DNA from: JAVBQJ01 sp031549115
GTDB taxonomy: Bacteria; Verrucomicrobiota; Lentisphaeria; Victivallales; Victivallaceae
Direction of reading: 5' to 3'
Length of the DNA: 64,000 nucleotides
Assembly: GCA_031549115.1 (NCBI GenBank)
Contig: JAVBQJ010000010.1
Location: forward strand, 1-64,000
Below, in pieces: positions 42,870-51,871 of this stretch. Below the pieces are notes generated by a model. It saw only the letters and a list, made by a program, of their open reading frames with translations, was not told the DNA's origin and did not search any database. The position numbers and the translations under genes were made by a program. Within the stretch, counting starts at the first letter, position 1. Each line of letters opens with the position of its first letter.

Positions 42870-43272
42870 TTTCCAGTGCTCCTTGAATTTCCCGTCCGAT
42901 GGCGACGGCGCCCTGCGCACTGTAGGCGATCGCCACTCCTCCTTGCGCGCAATAGCAACTGATTGCGGCGCCGCCGAGCGCGAACAACAGGCCGATGCTC
43001 AAGCCGCCGACTGCCACCCCGCCGATGGCCAGCCCGCCGAGCGCCACCGCGCCCACCGTCATGCCTCCCAATGCAACCACGCCCACGGCCAGCCCGCCGA
43101 CGGCGACAATGCCGCGGCACAGGCCGCCGATTGCGATGACACCGATGGCGATATCGCCGACGGCAATGAATCCGCGCGCTTTCCCGCGTATTTCATTTTT
43201 CTCCGGGCACGGCCCCAAGGCGATGTCATAGAGCGGCATCCCCCACAACTTTTTCTCCGAAGTTTTCCGCAT
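42859..43272 (-). CDS. glycine-rich hydrophobic repeat membrane protein
   Basis: This 137-aa protein begins RKTSEKKLWGMPLYDIALG. From about residue 30 it is a chain of near-identical small-residue repeats such as AVGDIAIGVIAIGGL and AVGVVALGGMTVGAVALGG, spaced five to eight residues apart. A Cys-containing turn (AISCYCAQGG) breaks it before GAVAIGREIQ. The repeats can form either packed membrane helices or a beta-helix. AAAGGA precedes the ATG at 43272; a longer in-frame start lacks it. Function is unknown. Confidence 0.75.
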   Translation of the reverse strand: MRKTSEKKLWGMPLYDIALGPCPEKNEIRGKARGFIAVGDIAIGVIAIGGLCRGIVAVGGLAVGVVALGGMTVGAVALGGLAIGGVAVGGLSIGLLFALGGAAISCYCAQGGVAIAYSAQGAVAIGREIQGALEIKL

Positions 43273-43372
43273 TCGCACGTTCCTTTCGTGTTGCCTTGGC
43301 TTCGCCAAAAGTTTTTATCCGACCCGTGGTTTAATCAATACGATCAATACATTAATCCCCTTGCATCGGGGG

Positions 43373-43411
43373 CTGGGGCTGAGCCCCAGTAAGCCCGGCG
43401 CTTCGCCGGGC
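43373..43411. repeat. two tandem perfect palindromes
   Basis: CTGGGGCT-G-AGCCCCAG (43373-43389) and GCCCGGCG-CTT-CGCCGGGC (43393-43411) lie 3 bp apart. They sit in the 546-bp gene-free stretch 43273-43818, upstream of repeat B copy 3. Such paired GC palindromes resemble REP/BIME units. Between them and copy 3 I see nothing. Confidence 0.65.
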
Positions 43412-43473
43412 GTGGCAAACATCGCACCTTGAAGCACCGTTTGGCTATTGTGATGTCATTTGCCGTTAATGTT

Positions 43474-43788
43474 GCAACGCCGCCACCCTCCAGAGCCAAA
43501 TCGCGAAAGCGATTTTCCCGGTCAACTATCGGTCTATTATCCGCCGCTGGTGCGGCGCCTCGTGCGCTCTATGTGTAGATTGGATTGTTGCTCACGCTTC
43601 CAATCCAATCTACACCATCGCTGCCTCGGGATGATCCGCTCGCCTCCCGGCTCGCTTCCCTGGATTTCGCCCCTTTCGAGGCGGCTACGCCGCCTGGGGC
43701 GACCAGCAGAATCCGCCTGCTGGATCGGCGTCTCCGTATGACGGAGTGCAGACCGCCGCTACGCGGCTCTATTTTTTTATTTTTTTTA
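43474..43788 (+). repeat. structured repeat family B, copy 3
   Basis: About 315 bp, inverted relative to copies 1 and 2. Arms GTGTAGATTGGATTG/CAATCCAATCTACAC (43573-43587/43601-43615) pair perfectly. On this strand it ends with GCCGC-TAC-GCGGC and a long T-tract, again like an intrinsic terminator. That end lies 31 bp from the stop of the minus-strand beta-mannosidase gene, so it too faces the 3' end of a convergent gene. The sequence 43789-43818 is A/T-rich. Confidence 0.9.
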
Positions 43789-43818
43789 AGATTTTTTATT
43801 TTTTGACATTATCCGAAT

Positions 43819-46152
43819 TCAGCCGCGTCCGACTTCGTCGGCGTCGAACGTGTGGTCCAATGCCGCAATCTGCGGCAGCCATACATTCAGACAATGCTCC
43901 AGGTCAAATTGCGGGTAGCCGCAAAGCGCGTGATTCACCCCGCTTTCGCCCGTCTCCAACTGCCACTCGATCAACAGCAAACGCTGCCGGGTGGTACACA
44001 CTTTGACCTGGCCCAACTCCACGATTTCTCCCGCCCCCGTCCCAAACACGCCGGCGCTGAACTCCTCCTGCGAATCCGCGTCCCAAATCCGGTATTTCCC
44101 GCTGCACGCAGCAGCGGAATCGTTGACCGCGACGATACGCTGGTGCCAGGCCGAAGCCTCCGGCAGGATGATCGCAAACGGACGCTGGACCCGGCGGATA
44201 AAATGATACGCGAGCTTTTTACCGAAATAATAGTCCACGACCGCGTCGGAAAACTGCGGCCAACAATCGATCAGATTCCACCAGAGAATACCGGACTTTT
44301 TCGGAGAAGCACGAAACAGTTCGATGAAGTATTTGACCGCCTCGGCCTGACAGAACTGGCTGGCACGGGCAAAGGCGTCCAATGACTCCGGGGTCGTGCC
44401 GAACATCTCTTCGATCTGCTCCGCCATCAGTCCGGTGCGGTAATTCGTCACCGGATTGTCGGGCAGAAACGGGTTGCTCGCGTGATAATTCCACTCGTCG
44501 TTGTCGCGCCACGGCCACAGCTTTTCCGGTGACAGGAAACGCCGGATCGACGACGTGTCCGGGCAGCCGTGATAGCCGATTTCGCTGGCAAACGACGCAG
44601 CGGAGTTGCGGTAAAAATCGCTTTTGAAGTAGTCGCGCGGCCCCCATAAATGCTGCTCGGCAAGCACCTTATTTTCGGGGGCGCCGTTGCGTATTTTCTC
44701 CACCGCTTCCGGCGAATACCACGGCGAACTCGGCAGATAAACCCGGGTCGGATCCTGTTCGCGGCACACATCGGGAAGCACTTCCCGGGTCAGGCGGTTG
44801 CGGTTCGGCTCCTGCGGTACGCCCCACGCGGCCAGGCAGCAGTCGCATTCGTTGTCGCCAGCCCACAGCGCAAGCGACGGATGTTGACGCAACCGCCGCA
44901 CCGTCACGAGGGCTTCGTGCCGCAGCACGTCACAAAACGCGGCGTCATTCGGATAATTCGCACACCCCATCATGAAATCCTGCCAGATCAGGATGCCGTT
45001 CCGATCGCAATAGTCATAAAAGAGTTCGTCTTCGTAGACGCCGCCGCCCCAGACGCGGACCATATTGCATTCCAGATCGCGGAACATTTCCAGAATCCGC
45101 GGCAGCCGCTCCCGGTCCCGCGAATGCAGCGCGTCCGCGGGGACATGGTTGCAGCCGCATACCCGGATCGGAGTGCCGTTGACCACAAATTGAAAATCCG
45201 GCGTCGCCGCATCGGTGCATACCGGGGCGGCATGCAGACTGATCTCACGCAAACCACACCGGAATGTCTCCTGCCAGACCGCTTCCCCTCCCCGCGACAA
45301 CCGTACCGTCACGGTATAAAGATTCGCCTCGCCGTAGTGGCGCGGCCACCAGAGCGCGGGGTTTTCGATGTCGAAACGCACGATGCCCTGGTACGACCAT
45401 ACCGCTTCCGACGCGCTCCAGCGGGAATCCCCGCAAACACCCTCGAGCGACAAACGCAAATCGCGGAAATCCGTCAATCCGGCGGCGATTTTGTAATGAT
45501 ATTGCATGGTCAACCGCCGCGGGGAAAAGCGGGCGATCTGCAGAAACCCCTCCTCCAGACATTCCGCCGGGCGCTCTTCCAGCCCGACACACCGGAAAAT
45601 ACCGCCGAGCGCCATCCGCGGCGTGATATCCCACCCCCACACATGCGCCGGTTTGCGGATGCGCGTGATCTCGTAATTGTAGGGAAACGAACTGAACGTC
45701 GCCGCCGACAACGGCTCGTGGCGGAACGCGCGGCTGGCGCCGGACAAGCGGACTTCGACGACGTTGCGCCCCGGCCGCAGCCACTCCCCGGCCGGGAAAC
45801 GCTGCGGAATCAACGCATTGGCGGAATCGCCCACCCGGTTGTCGTTGACATAAACCGCGGCGAAGCAATCCAGTCCGTCAAAAACCAACTCGCAGTCGCG
45901 CCGGATACCGTCGTATTCGAAATCGCGCCGGTAGCGCCATCCATACGCTTCGAACGGCCGCAACGCCTGCGCATTCATCCCGGTATACGGATCGGAAACG
46001 CGCCCGGCCTCGAAAAGTGCCAGTTCGATATTGCCCGGAACCGTGGCCGGAATGGTGAATTCGAACCCGTCGTCCCCTCGCTTACCGGCATCGGGCTCCG
46101 GCCGCCCGGACAACTCCCAGACGCCGTCAAGTTCCAAACGATACTTCGCCAT
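43819..46152 (-). CDS. beta-mannosidase-like glycoside hydrolase (GH2)
   Basis: This 777-aa protein has the GH2 order: an N-terminal jelly-roll (ELVFDGLDCFAAVYVND), an immunoglobulin-like middle domain, then a TIM barrel. The barrel carries NMVRVWGGGVYEDELFYDYC, LALWAGDNECD (acid/base Glu in the NE position) and ASEIGYHGCPD (nucleophile Glu), and the VWGGG motif is characteristic of beta-mannosidases. No signal peptide, so it is likely intracellular. It is downstream of the CBM9/DUF6067-like gene by 68 bp. It would release mannose from beta-mannosides. Confidence 0.9.
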   Translation of the reverse strand: MAKYRLELDGVWELSGRPEPDAGKRGDDGFEFTIPATVPGNIELALFEAGRVSDPYTGMNAQALRPFEAYGWRYRRDFEYDGIRRDCELVFDGLDCFAAVYVNDNRVGDSANALIPQRFPAGEWLRPGRNVVEVRLSGASRAFRHEPLSAATFSSFPYNYEITRIRKPAHVWGWDITPRMALGGIFRCVGLEERPAECLEEGFLQIARFSPRRLTMQYHYKIAAGLTDFRDLRLSLEGVCGDSRWSASEAVWSYQGIVRFDIENPALWWPRHYGEANLYTVTVRLSRGGEAVWQETFRCGLREISLHAAPVCTDAATPDFQFVVNGTPIRVCGCNHVPADALHSRDRERLPRILEMFRDLECNMVRVWGGGVYEDELFYDYCDRNGILIWQDFMMGCANYPNDAAFCDVLRHEALVTVRRLRQHPSLALWAGDNECDCCLAAWGVPQEPNRNRLTREVLPDVCREQDPTRVYLPSSPWYSPEAVEKIRNGAPENKVLAEQHLWGPRDYFKSDFYRNSAASFASEIGYHGCPDTSSIRRFLSPEKLWPWRDNDEWNYHASNPFLPDNPVTNYRTGLMAEQIEEMFGTTPESLDAFARASQFCQAEAVKYFIELFRASPKKSGILWWNLIDCWPQFSDAVVDYYFGKKLAYHFIRRVQRPFAIILPEASAWHQRIVAVNDSAAACSGKYRIWDADSQEEFSAGVFGTGAGEIVELGQVKVCTTRQRLLLIEWQLETGESGVNHALCGYPQFDLEHCLNVWLPQIAALDHTFDADEVGRG

Positions 46153-46220
46153 GATAAATTCCCGATTGTATGGATACTGGAAAACTCAAAATTAATTTTC
46201 CTTACTGTACATCGTATTTA

Positions 46221-49200
46221 TCACTTTTCCACTGCATTTCCCGTCCGCAGCAATAGAAATCCGCGCGCTTTCAAGTGCCGCAGGTCGCCGTTGCCGGTGC
46301 CGATTTCATCTCGGATATCGGTCAGGCCCGCAAAAATCTCCGGCGTCAGCTCCACGGTGTCATACGCCGGATTGAAAATCGCCAGCATTTCCCCATCCGG
46401 CCGTTTCCAGCTCGAAACCATCACGCCCTCCGGGTAAAGGCTGCGCGGATTGCGCCAGTAGGGAATCCATTCGGCACCGGCGCCATAGGCATCGAACGCC
46501 GCCAGCGCGTCCCACACGAGGCGCGGACCGGCGAGCTCCACCTCCAGCGCCGGGTAAACCGATTCGCCGTGGACGAAGGCCAATCCGCAGCTTTCCTCCA
46601 TATCCACCGCCGATGTTTTGGCGTTGCTGTAGAAGTGAATGGTCAGCGGCGCGAAGAAGTTAATCGGTACGCCGAGATTTTCCGCGGCGGTAAAGGCCAA
46701 TTGGAAATATTCCGGGGTCAGCGTGGAATAATCCTTCACCAGCGACCATTCCTCGCCGAAGGTCACCACATCCATCCACGTCATCAACGGCGTAAAAGGA
46801 TTGCCATGTAAATACAGCATCGCCCGCGGATCGTTCCGCTTGATCAGATGCTGGTAGCGCAGGAAAAATTCCCGCGTTTCCAGAAACGGAATCTCGCTCT
46901 GCCATTCGCCGCCGCTATCGCGCCAGCCGTGCCCGTGATAACGGTTGCGGCACGGCGAAAGTCCCGAAAGATCCATATAAAAGGAGCCGGCGCCATCACC
47001 GATGAAACGCTCCACGCCCGCCAGATAACAATTCTGCCAGGCCCGGGTTGCGCAAACGCCTCCACCGAAGGCCTCCACCTGCATCCGCAAGGTAGGCGAC
47101 CGCTCCCAATCCGCGCAATACGGCGCCAGCTCCGGCACGGCGACCATGGTGAACAAGCTGTCATACCACAACAACGGCTGCGCCCCGAACCCGCGCCGGA
47201 TCTTCGCAGACTCCCGGCGAATGATTTCGCGCTCCGATTCCGGCGGAAACGGATTGCCGATCTGCGTTTGCACACACTGTATGCCGATGCAGCTCAGATA
47301 ACCGTCCGGGAACGGCTCCAGCCGGTCCTGTCCGAAATACCGGGCGCCTTCCGGGATATCAAAGGCTTTCGGGTTGATCCGGTTCACATATTCGCCGTTC
47401 TCGATCATCCAGTCGCGGTAACAGATACCGCCACGCCAGAGATACATCCGGTCCGCCGGCAGCTTGGACGGGGTCAGCATAAATCCGAACTCATAATCCA
47501 AACCGTCGGCGAAACGCTGTTCATGATCGATCAGATTGACGGTGAAGCGGAATTCATCGCCGGACTCCTCGGCGCGGCTGTAGTCGCCGTCCACCGCAAT
47601 ATTGTACCTGGAGGGCAGGATCAGATATATGCCGCCGCGATCGTCCCCCAGCCAGTAATAACCGGCATAGTCGCGGTTATAATGCCAGCCGTCGCCGGAA
47701 ACCTTGAGCACGTACGGGATGTCGGGCTGGACGATTTCGCGTTCGGTTTCCGCCGCGCCGACCAGCGCCAGGAAGACATCTTCGCCATCCAGTCCGTTGT
47801 AGCCGCGCGCATAACGGAGGGCATCGGCGCGAAGCGGCATTTCAATGGCGACGCGGCGCACCTCCACCGGAGCTCCGCCGGGATGCCGCAGCGCCAGCTT
47901 ATACCAGATCAGGCCGTCGAATTCAATGCGAATCCGCGCTTCGAGCGTCATGCCATCCGCGGCCGAACCGAGCCACCGCAGCGTGACGCCGCGTCCGTCC
48001 CGCTCTATCTGCTCTACCTTTTCCGCGCGGAACTTCCGCTCTCCGCCGGCGGACTCCACCACAAAACGGAACGGAGCGAAGGTGAAATCGCGGCCGCGGA
48101 TCGTAATCGCTTCCGGCAGCGGCGACGCGACGCCGATCGCGCCGCTGTTTTCCAGAATGGTGAATCGGCGCAGCGCGTCATCGCCGGCAATCGAGACCGG
48201 ATGCCAGCCGGTGGCCGGATCGGGCGTGTCGAATTCGCCTCCCGCATAATCCAACCATTCCGGCCGCGCCAAATGTTCGAATGTACGGGCGGCTTCCCCG
48301 ACCGCGCCGCTCCCGGTCAAACGCGAACGGGCGGTGAAGATGCTCCCGGCCGGAATCGCGGACAACGGCAGCCACACTTCAAAACCGGGCAGCACCGCCG
48401 GGAAGCGCTTTTCCGCCACGGCAATTCCCGTTGCATCCAACACTTCGCAGACGACTTCCGCATCGGCCGGAAGTTCGTCCAGGCCGCGCAAATCACCACA
48501 GAAAACCGCATTGTCTTCGTAATGATTCACCTCGATGCCGACGTTGAAAGCCGGAGCGATCACGGTACGAAAACGCGCGCCGGCCACCGGCCCATGCTCG
48601 TCCGAGAGCCACCATTGCGCGGTCGCGTCAACCGGCACGGTAACCGGAAGCGCCTGCATGAAATCGATCTTGTTCCCGTCGAACCGCTGCTGAAAAACCA
48701 CCGGCGCGTCATGCCCCGAAAGTTCGACATCGAGCGCCAGCGTCACCGCGTCGGAAGTCGTCATTTGCCCCGCGACTCCGGCGCGCCCCTTCTGGAAACC
48801 GTCGTACGCTTGAAACCGGAAGCAGGGCCAATCCTCACCGGCGAGAATGAAATCCCCTCCGAATCCGAATATGCCCCACGGATTGGTGTAGGCGGTCCAG
48901 GTGGCGGCACGTTCTCCGAATTCGCTGCCTTTGCCGAAGTAATGGACAAACTGGGCGCCGAATTCCACCCCCGGCTCGGGAACCAATTCCAGTGCGCGCC
49001 ACGGAATCGCCGCCTCGACCTCCCAGATATAATTGGTCAGAAACGCCTGCGGGGTCAGATGGGAAACCACCTGCCACGCGGGGTTCCACGAGAAATCCTC
49101 ATTCCCCAACCCCAACGACAGATCCCACAGGCAATCCGAAATGCCCCCGGCGCGTTCAACCCGGAATTGCCGGTTCAGCGAAGTCCCGATATGCTTGAAG

Positions 49201-49535
49201 TTCATCGAAAACGCGTCCACCATCGGCAGTTTCGGATCGTCGTGCCCGACCGGCTTGAACTCCGGGTCGAAATCGACATTGGCGCGAAACGCGATATACA
49301 GATTCTCCTGGTCGTACATCGCGTACGTGGTCGTCCGGCGCGCCGAAAGCCGCTCCTCCAGACCGCAATACCACGGCAATACCGCGGCCTTTTCCCACTC
49401 GCTTTCCCCGATCGCGCCATCCAGCACCGGCGCCGTACTGCAGCGCGGAATCCGCGCGATGTTCACCCTCGCGTCCGCCGGAAGCGGCCACGCCGCCACC
49501 AAACAGAAGCCGATCGCCCACAAAAGCATTTTCAT
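46221..49535 (-). CDS. secreted CBM9-like/DUF6067-type glycoside hydrolase domain protein
   Basis: About 1104 aa. A signal peptide (LLWAIGFCLVAAWPLPADA) is followed by a CBM9-like domain (about 25-240, with APVLDGAIGESEWEKAA), then linker beta domains. The C-terminal 500 residues hold the putative hydrolase barrel: YAGYYWLGDDRGGIYLI, MYLWRGGICYRDWMIENGEY, GSFYMDLSGLSPC and LKDYST-like segments. The gene at 59966 shares this type of C-terminal domain. The start is fixed downstream of the promoter at 49589-49617. The substrate is unknown; the neighbour suggests mannose-containing glycan. Confidence 0.8.
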   Translation of the reverse strand: MKMLLWAIGFCLVAAWPLPADARVNIARIPRCSTAPVLDGAIGESEWEKAAVLPWYCGLEERLSARRTTTYAMYDQENLYIAFRANVDFDPEFKPVGHDDPKLPMVDAFSMNFKHIGTSLNRQFRVERAGGISDCLWDLSLGLGNEDFSWNPAWQVVSHLTPQAFLTNYIWEVEAAIPWRALELVPEPGVEFGAQFVHYFGKGSEFGERAATWTAYTNPWGIFGFGGDFILAGEDWPCFRFQAYDGFQKGRAGVAGQMTTSDAVTLALDVELSGHDAPVVFQQRFDGNKIDFMQALPVTVPVDATAQWWLSDEHGPVAGARFRTVIAPAFNVGIEVNHYEDNAVFCGDLRGLDELPADAEVVCEVLDATGIAVAEKRFPAVLPGFEVWLPLSAIPAGSIFTARSRLTGSGAVGEAARTFEHLARPEWLDYAGGEFDTPDPATGWHPVSIAGDDALRRFTILENSGAIGVASPLPEAITIRGRDFTFAPFRFVVESAGGERKFRAEKVEQIERDGRGVTLRWLGSAADGMTLEARIRIEFDGLIWYKLALRHPGGAPVEVRRVAIEMPLRADALRYARGYNGLDGEDVFLALVGAAETEREIVQPDIPYVLKVSGDGWHYNRDYAGYYWLGDDRGGIYLILPSRYNIAVDGDYSRAEESGDEFRFTVNLIDHEQRFADGLDYEFGFMLTPSKLPADRMYLWRGGICYRDWMIENGEYVNRINPKAFDIPEGARYFGQDRLEPFPDGYLSCIGIQCVQTQIGNPFPPESEREIIRRESAKIRRGFGAQPLLWYDSLFTMVAVPELAPYCADWERSPTLRMQVEAFGGGVCATRAWQNCYLAGVERFIGDGAGSFYMDLSGLSPCRNRYHGHGWRDSGGEWQSEIPFLETREFFLRYQHLIKRNDPRAMLYLHGNPFTPLMTWMDVVTFGEEWSLVKDYSTLTPEYFQLAFTAAENLGVPINFFAPLTIHFYSNAKTSAVDMEESCGLAFVHGESVYPALEVELAGPRLVWDALAAFDAYGAGAEWIPYWRNPRSLYPEGVMVSSWKRPDGEMLAIFNPAYDTVELTPEIFAGLTDIRDEIGTGNGDLRHLKARGFLLLRTGNAVEK

Positions 49536-49588
49536 TTTTAGACCCCGCATCCTGTCGTCACCGTCGAAAATTCGTCGCCGCATCAACA

Positions 49589-49617
49589 AGTATAGATAAC
49601 TTTCCTCCGAAAGTCAA
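49589..49617 (-). promoter_or_regulatory. promoter of the CBM9/GH2 operon
   Basis: On the minus strand TTGACT (49617-49612), a 17-bp spacer and TATACT (49594-49589). Its transcription start would fall near 49582, which rules out the ATG at 49583 and points to a start at 49550 or 49535. Confidence 0.75.
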
Positions 49618-49704
49618 TACCGCCGGCGTACTGTCTCACGCACAAATTGCGCACAAAAAAACAATGCGCGGAAGTAAAAAAACAATGCTCCTTGATCGAC
49701 TTTT

Positions 49705-50433
49705 TCACAGGCCGCAATCGCGCAGCACCTGCTTGTAATTCTGCATGAACCTGCGCATCACCAGGTACTGTTCGGTATACTCGTAGTCGACCCGCGAAAA
49801 TCCGTGCTCATCCAGCCTGACGATATCCGCTCCCGGATAAGCCATAAGTATGGGCGAGTGGGTGGCGATGATGAATTGTGAGTCTCCGGCTTCCAACTGC
49901 TTCAGGATTTGCAGCATCTCCAGCTGTCGTGTCACCGATATTGCCGCCTCGGGTTCGTCCATAACGTATAAACCGTTCCCCCGGAGCCGGTTCATCAACA
50001 CGGCGAAGAACGATTCTCCGTGCGAGCACCCATGCAGATCGGCGACTCCATAGTTCCTTTCCACCCCCAGATGCCCGATCGCCGTCGCCACATTGTAAAA
50101 GCTCTCCGCCCGCAAAAAGAACGAGTCGCGGGGTTGCCGCAATCGCGAATAATACATATACTCACTCAAGCGCGAATGCGTCCGGCAGGTGGAAAAATTG
50201 AAGTTTTTCGACCCTCCCTCGGGGTTCAGCCCGAAACAACATGCGATCGCTTCGATCAACGTGGATTTCCCGCTGCCGTTTTCGCCGGTGAAAATCGTCA
50301 CCGGAGCCTGAAACGAAAACGATTCCTCCTCGATGAATTGCCGGATGGCCGGAATATGGAACGGATAGCGCAAAGCCTCGTCCGCCGGCAGGGCATCACG
50401 GTCGAAGCTGATTCGCTGAATATACAAATCCAT
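49705..50433 (-). CDS. AAA/ABC-type ATPase (SbcC/OLD-like ATP-binding protein)
   Basis: This 242-aa ATPase has Walker A GENGSGKST, a signature-like LHGCSHGESFF, Walker B GLYVMDEPEAAIS and the switch region FIIATHSPILM. It has no membrane segment and no coiled coil. Such small stand-alone ATPases often act with DNA or in defence systems. It starts 9 bp after the flavin reductase stop, with TAGGAG upstream, and ends the leftward run from 53552. Confidence 0.88.
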   Translation of the reverse strand: MDLYIQRISFDRDALPADEALRYPFHIPAIRQFIEEESFSFQAPVTIFTGENGSGKSTLIEAIACCFGLNPEGGSKNFNFSTCRTHSRLSEYMYYSRLRQPRDSFFLRAESFYNVATAIGHLGVERNYGVADLHGCSHGESFFAVLMNRLRGNGLYVMDEPEAAISVTRQLEMLQILKQLEAGDSQFIIATHSPILMAYPGADIVRLDEHGFSRVDYEYTEQYLVMRRFMQNYKQVLRDCGL

Positions 50434-50442
50434 CTTTAACTC

Positions 50443-50940
50443 CTACTGCAATTGGTACCCTTTGCCGCAATTCACCAGACGCTGGACGGATTCGTCGGCG
50501 TTGACGTGGCTGGCGATTACTTCGCCGACTACCAGGGGACAGTTGCCGGGACGGGTGATTTCAACAAGGCGGCATTCGAAGTTCGCCACCGCGTCGGCAA
50601 GAAGCGGCGCATTGACTTTTTCCGCCGGCGCGAATTGCAAGCCGGACTTGGCGCCCTTGTCTTCGTCGTGTCCGTGCGTGGTTCCGGCATAAAGCGTTTC
50701 CCGCGCCATGGCGCCGGACGGATACGCGATCACAAATTCTTGGTTTTCGCGAATCAGTTCGAGCGTGTAAGCGTTGTCGTCGATCCCAACCAGGAACATC
50801 GGCGGCTCATCCGAAACAATACAGACCCAGCCGATCGCCATCAGGTTGACGCGCCCCGCGGCATTCCTGGTAATCGCCAGCACCACTTGTTCGGGGTACT
50901 TCCGCCCCCAAGCCTCCTCAATCGCCGCCGTCTTTTGCAT
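50443..50940 (-). CDS. flavin reductase family protein
   Basis: This 165-aa FMN-binding split barrel protein has QVVLAITRNAAGRVNLMAIGW, EPPMFLVGIDDNAYT, EFVIAYPSG and a late FECRLVEITRPGNCPLVVGE. Members reduce flavin or carry out small-molecule redox steps with NAD(P)H. The start at 50940 has GGAGG about 8 bases upstream. An in-frame ATG at 51012 overlaps a short upstream frame and is an alternative. Confidence 0.85.
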   Translation of the reverse strand: MQKTAAIEEAWGRKYPEQVVLAITRNAAGRVNLMAIGWVCIVSDEPPMFLVGIDDNAYTLELIRENQEFVIAYPSGAMARETLYAGTTHGHDEDKGAKSGLQFAPAEKVNAPLLADAVANFECRLVEITRPGNCPLVVGEVIASHVNADESVQRLVNCGKGYQLQ

Positions 50941-51008
50941 TTTTTCCTCCAGCATATTTCGAACATGAAAACAACAATCCGATCCCGACGATAAAACAAA
51001 AAACGACA

Positions 51009-51089
51009 TCATCCCCAACCGGCGACTCCGGCCCAGAGAAAAAATCCGGTCAAGCGATTCAGGCAGGCAAGCATATTTTCATCCATCAT
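51009..51089 (-). CDS. possible 26-aa single-helix membrane peptide
   Basis: A 26-codon frame begins MMDENMLACLNRLTGFFLWA. Its ATG overlaps the stop of the nucleotidyltransferase gene as ATGA, and GGGGGAAA sits upstream. Its own TGA overlaps an ATG in frame with the flavin reductase. The middle is hydrophobic. These exact overlaps suggest coupling, but the frame is short. Confidence 0.3.
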   Translation of the reverse strand: MMDENMLACLNRLTGFFLWAGVAGWG

Positions 51090-51871
51090 TTTCCCCCGAA
51101 TGACTGCATTTGGCGTTGGACGGTAGCGCGAAAGAACCGATTTAACTCCAACAGCGGCGGGCGGAGGTATTTCCTGCCCTCAATGGCGCGCTTCACTTCT
51201 TCCCGCCGATTTTGACAAAAGAGCAACAGTTCCATCGGGACCGCGATACGTTCTTTCTCTTTTGCCTGCCGCTTGATTTCCCGCAGCCCAAATACCGTTT
51301 GCAAAATGGAATCCGGCAATAATTCCAAATTCAGCATTCCGTCGAATTCGGTCGGAGGCATGGTTTGGTATTTCTCCGCCCAGAGCGCGGCAAACAGCCC
51401 CCGTAATCCGTAAAAGAGCTTTTTGACCGCAATCGTCCCATCCGCCGCGATATCCGACATGCCCTGATCGGACATCGCCACATAATGATGAACCGCCTTG
51501 ACCGGATTGAAAAAGGCCGGGAGCAACACTTGCATCGCCCGGTAAAATTCCGGGGCGGCACAGTAGACGATCGGGCTGCCGAGCCACTCATTCAGCGCCA
51601 GATTGCACCCGGCAAAAAGGCGCAGGGTTTTCCGCAGCTCCCAGGCGGCAACATCCATGTCGTCCGGCAGCATCGCGTCGAAGGCATCCTGCGGTTTTTC
51701 CTCCAGCGACCAGTACCAGTTTTCGTCTTTGACATAGATCGCCCGAATATCATAGTCACTGTCCGGCGAAGCAAAACCCCATGCCCGGCTTCCCGATTCC
51801 GCGGCAAAAAGAATCCGGCATTGCTGTTCCGATTCGAGCCGCCGCAAAGCGCCCAATATCTTATCACGCAT
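51086..51871 (-). CDS. COG3541-type predicted nucleotidyltransferase 1
   Basis: This 261-aa protein carries FAAESGSRAWGFASPDSDYD with the GS-x-W-G and D-x-D pattern of predicted nucleotidyltransferases of the COG3541 (YcgL) group. It then has DDMDVAAWELRKTLRLFAGC and ALNEWLGSP. The C-terminal half is helical. The start has GGGAGAAGG upstream. It overlaps the second, longer nucleotidyltransferase by 8 bp; two in tandem suggest functional pairing. Confidence 0.8.
   Translation of the reverse strand: MRDKILGALRRLESEQQCRILFAAESGSRAWGFASPDSDYDIRAIYVKDENWYWSLEEKPQDAFDAMLPDDMDVAAWELRKTLRLFAGCNLALNEWLGSPIVYCAAPEFYRAMQVLLPAFFNPVKAVHHYVAMSDQGMSDIAADGTIAVKKLFYGLRGLFAALWAEKYQTMPPTEFDGMLNLELLPDSILQTVFGLREIKRQAKEKERIAVPMELLLFCQNRREEVKRAIEGRKYLRPPLLELNRFFRATVQRQMQSFGGK

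Noticed and set aside
43360..43800. Possible CRISPR array or tandem repeat block
   Set aside because: The palindromes differ in sequence and spacing, with no repeating unit and spacers.
46848..49541. Long plus-strand frame of about 900 codons
   Set aside because: Antisense to the CBM9/DUF6067-like gene that has its own promoter and signal peptide.
49581..49589. ATG and TTG codons at the start of the CBM9-like gene
   Set aside because: They overlap the -10 element or the predicted transcription start, so translation must begin downstream.
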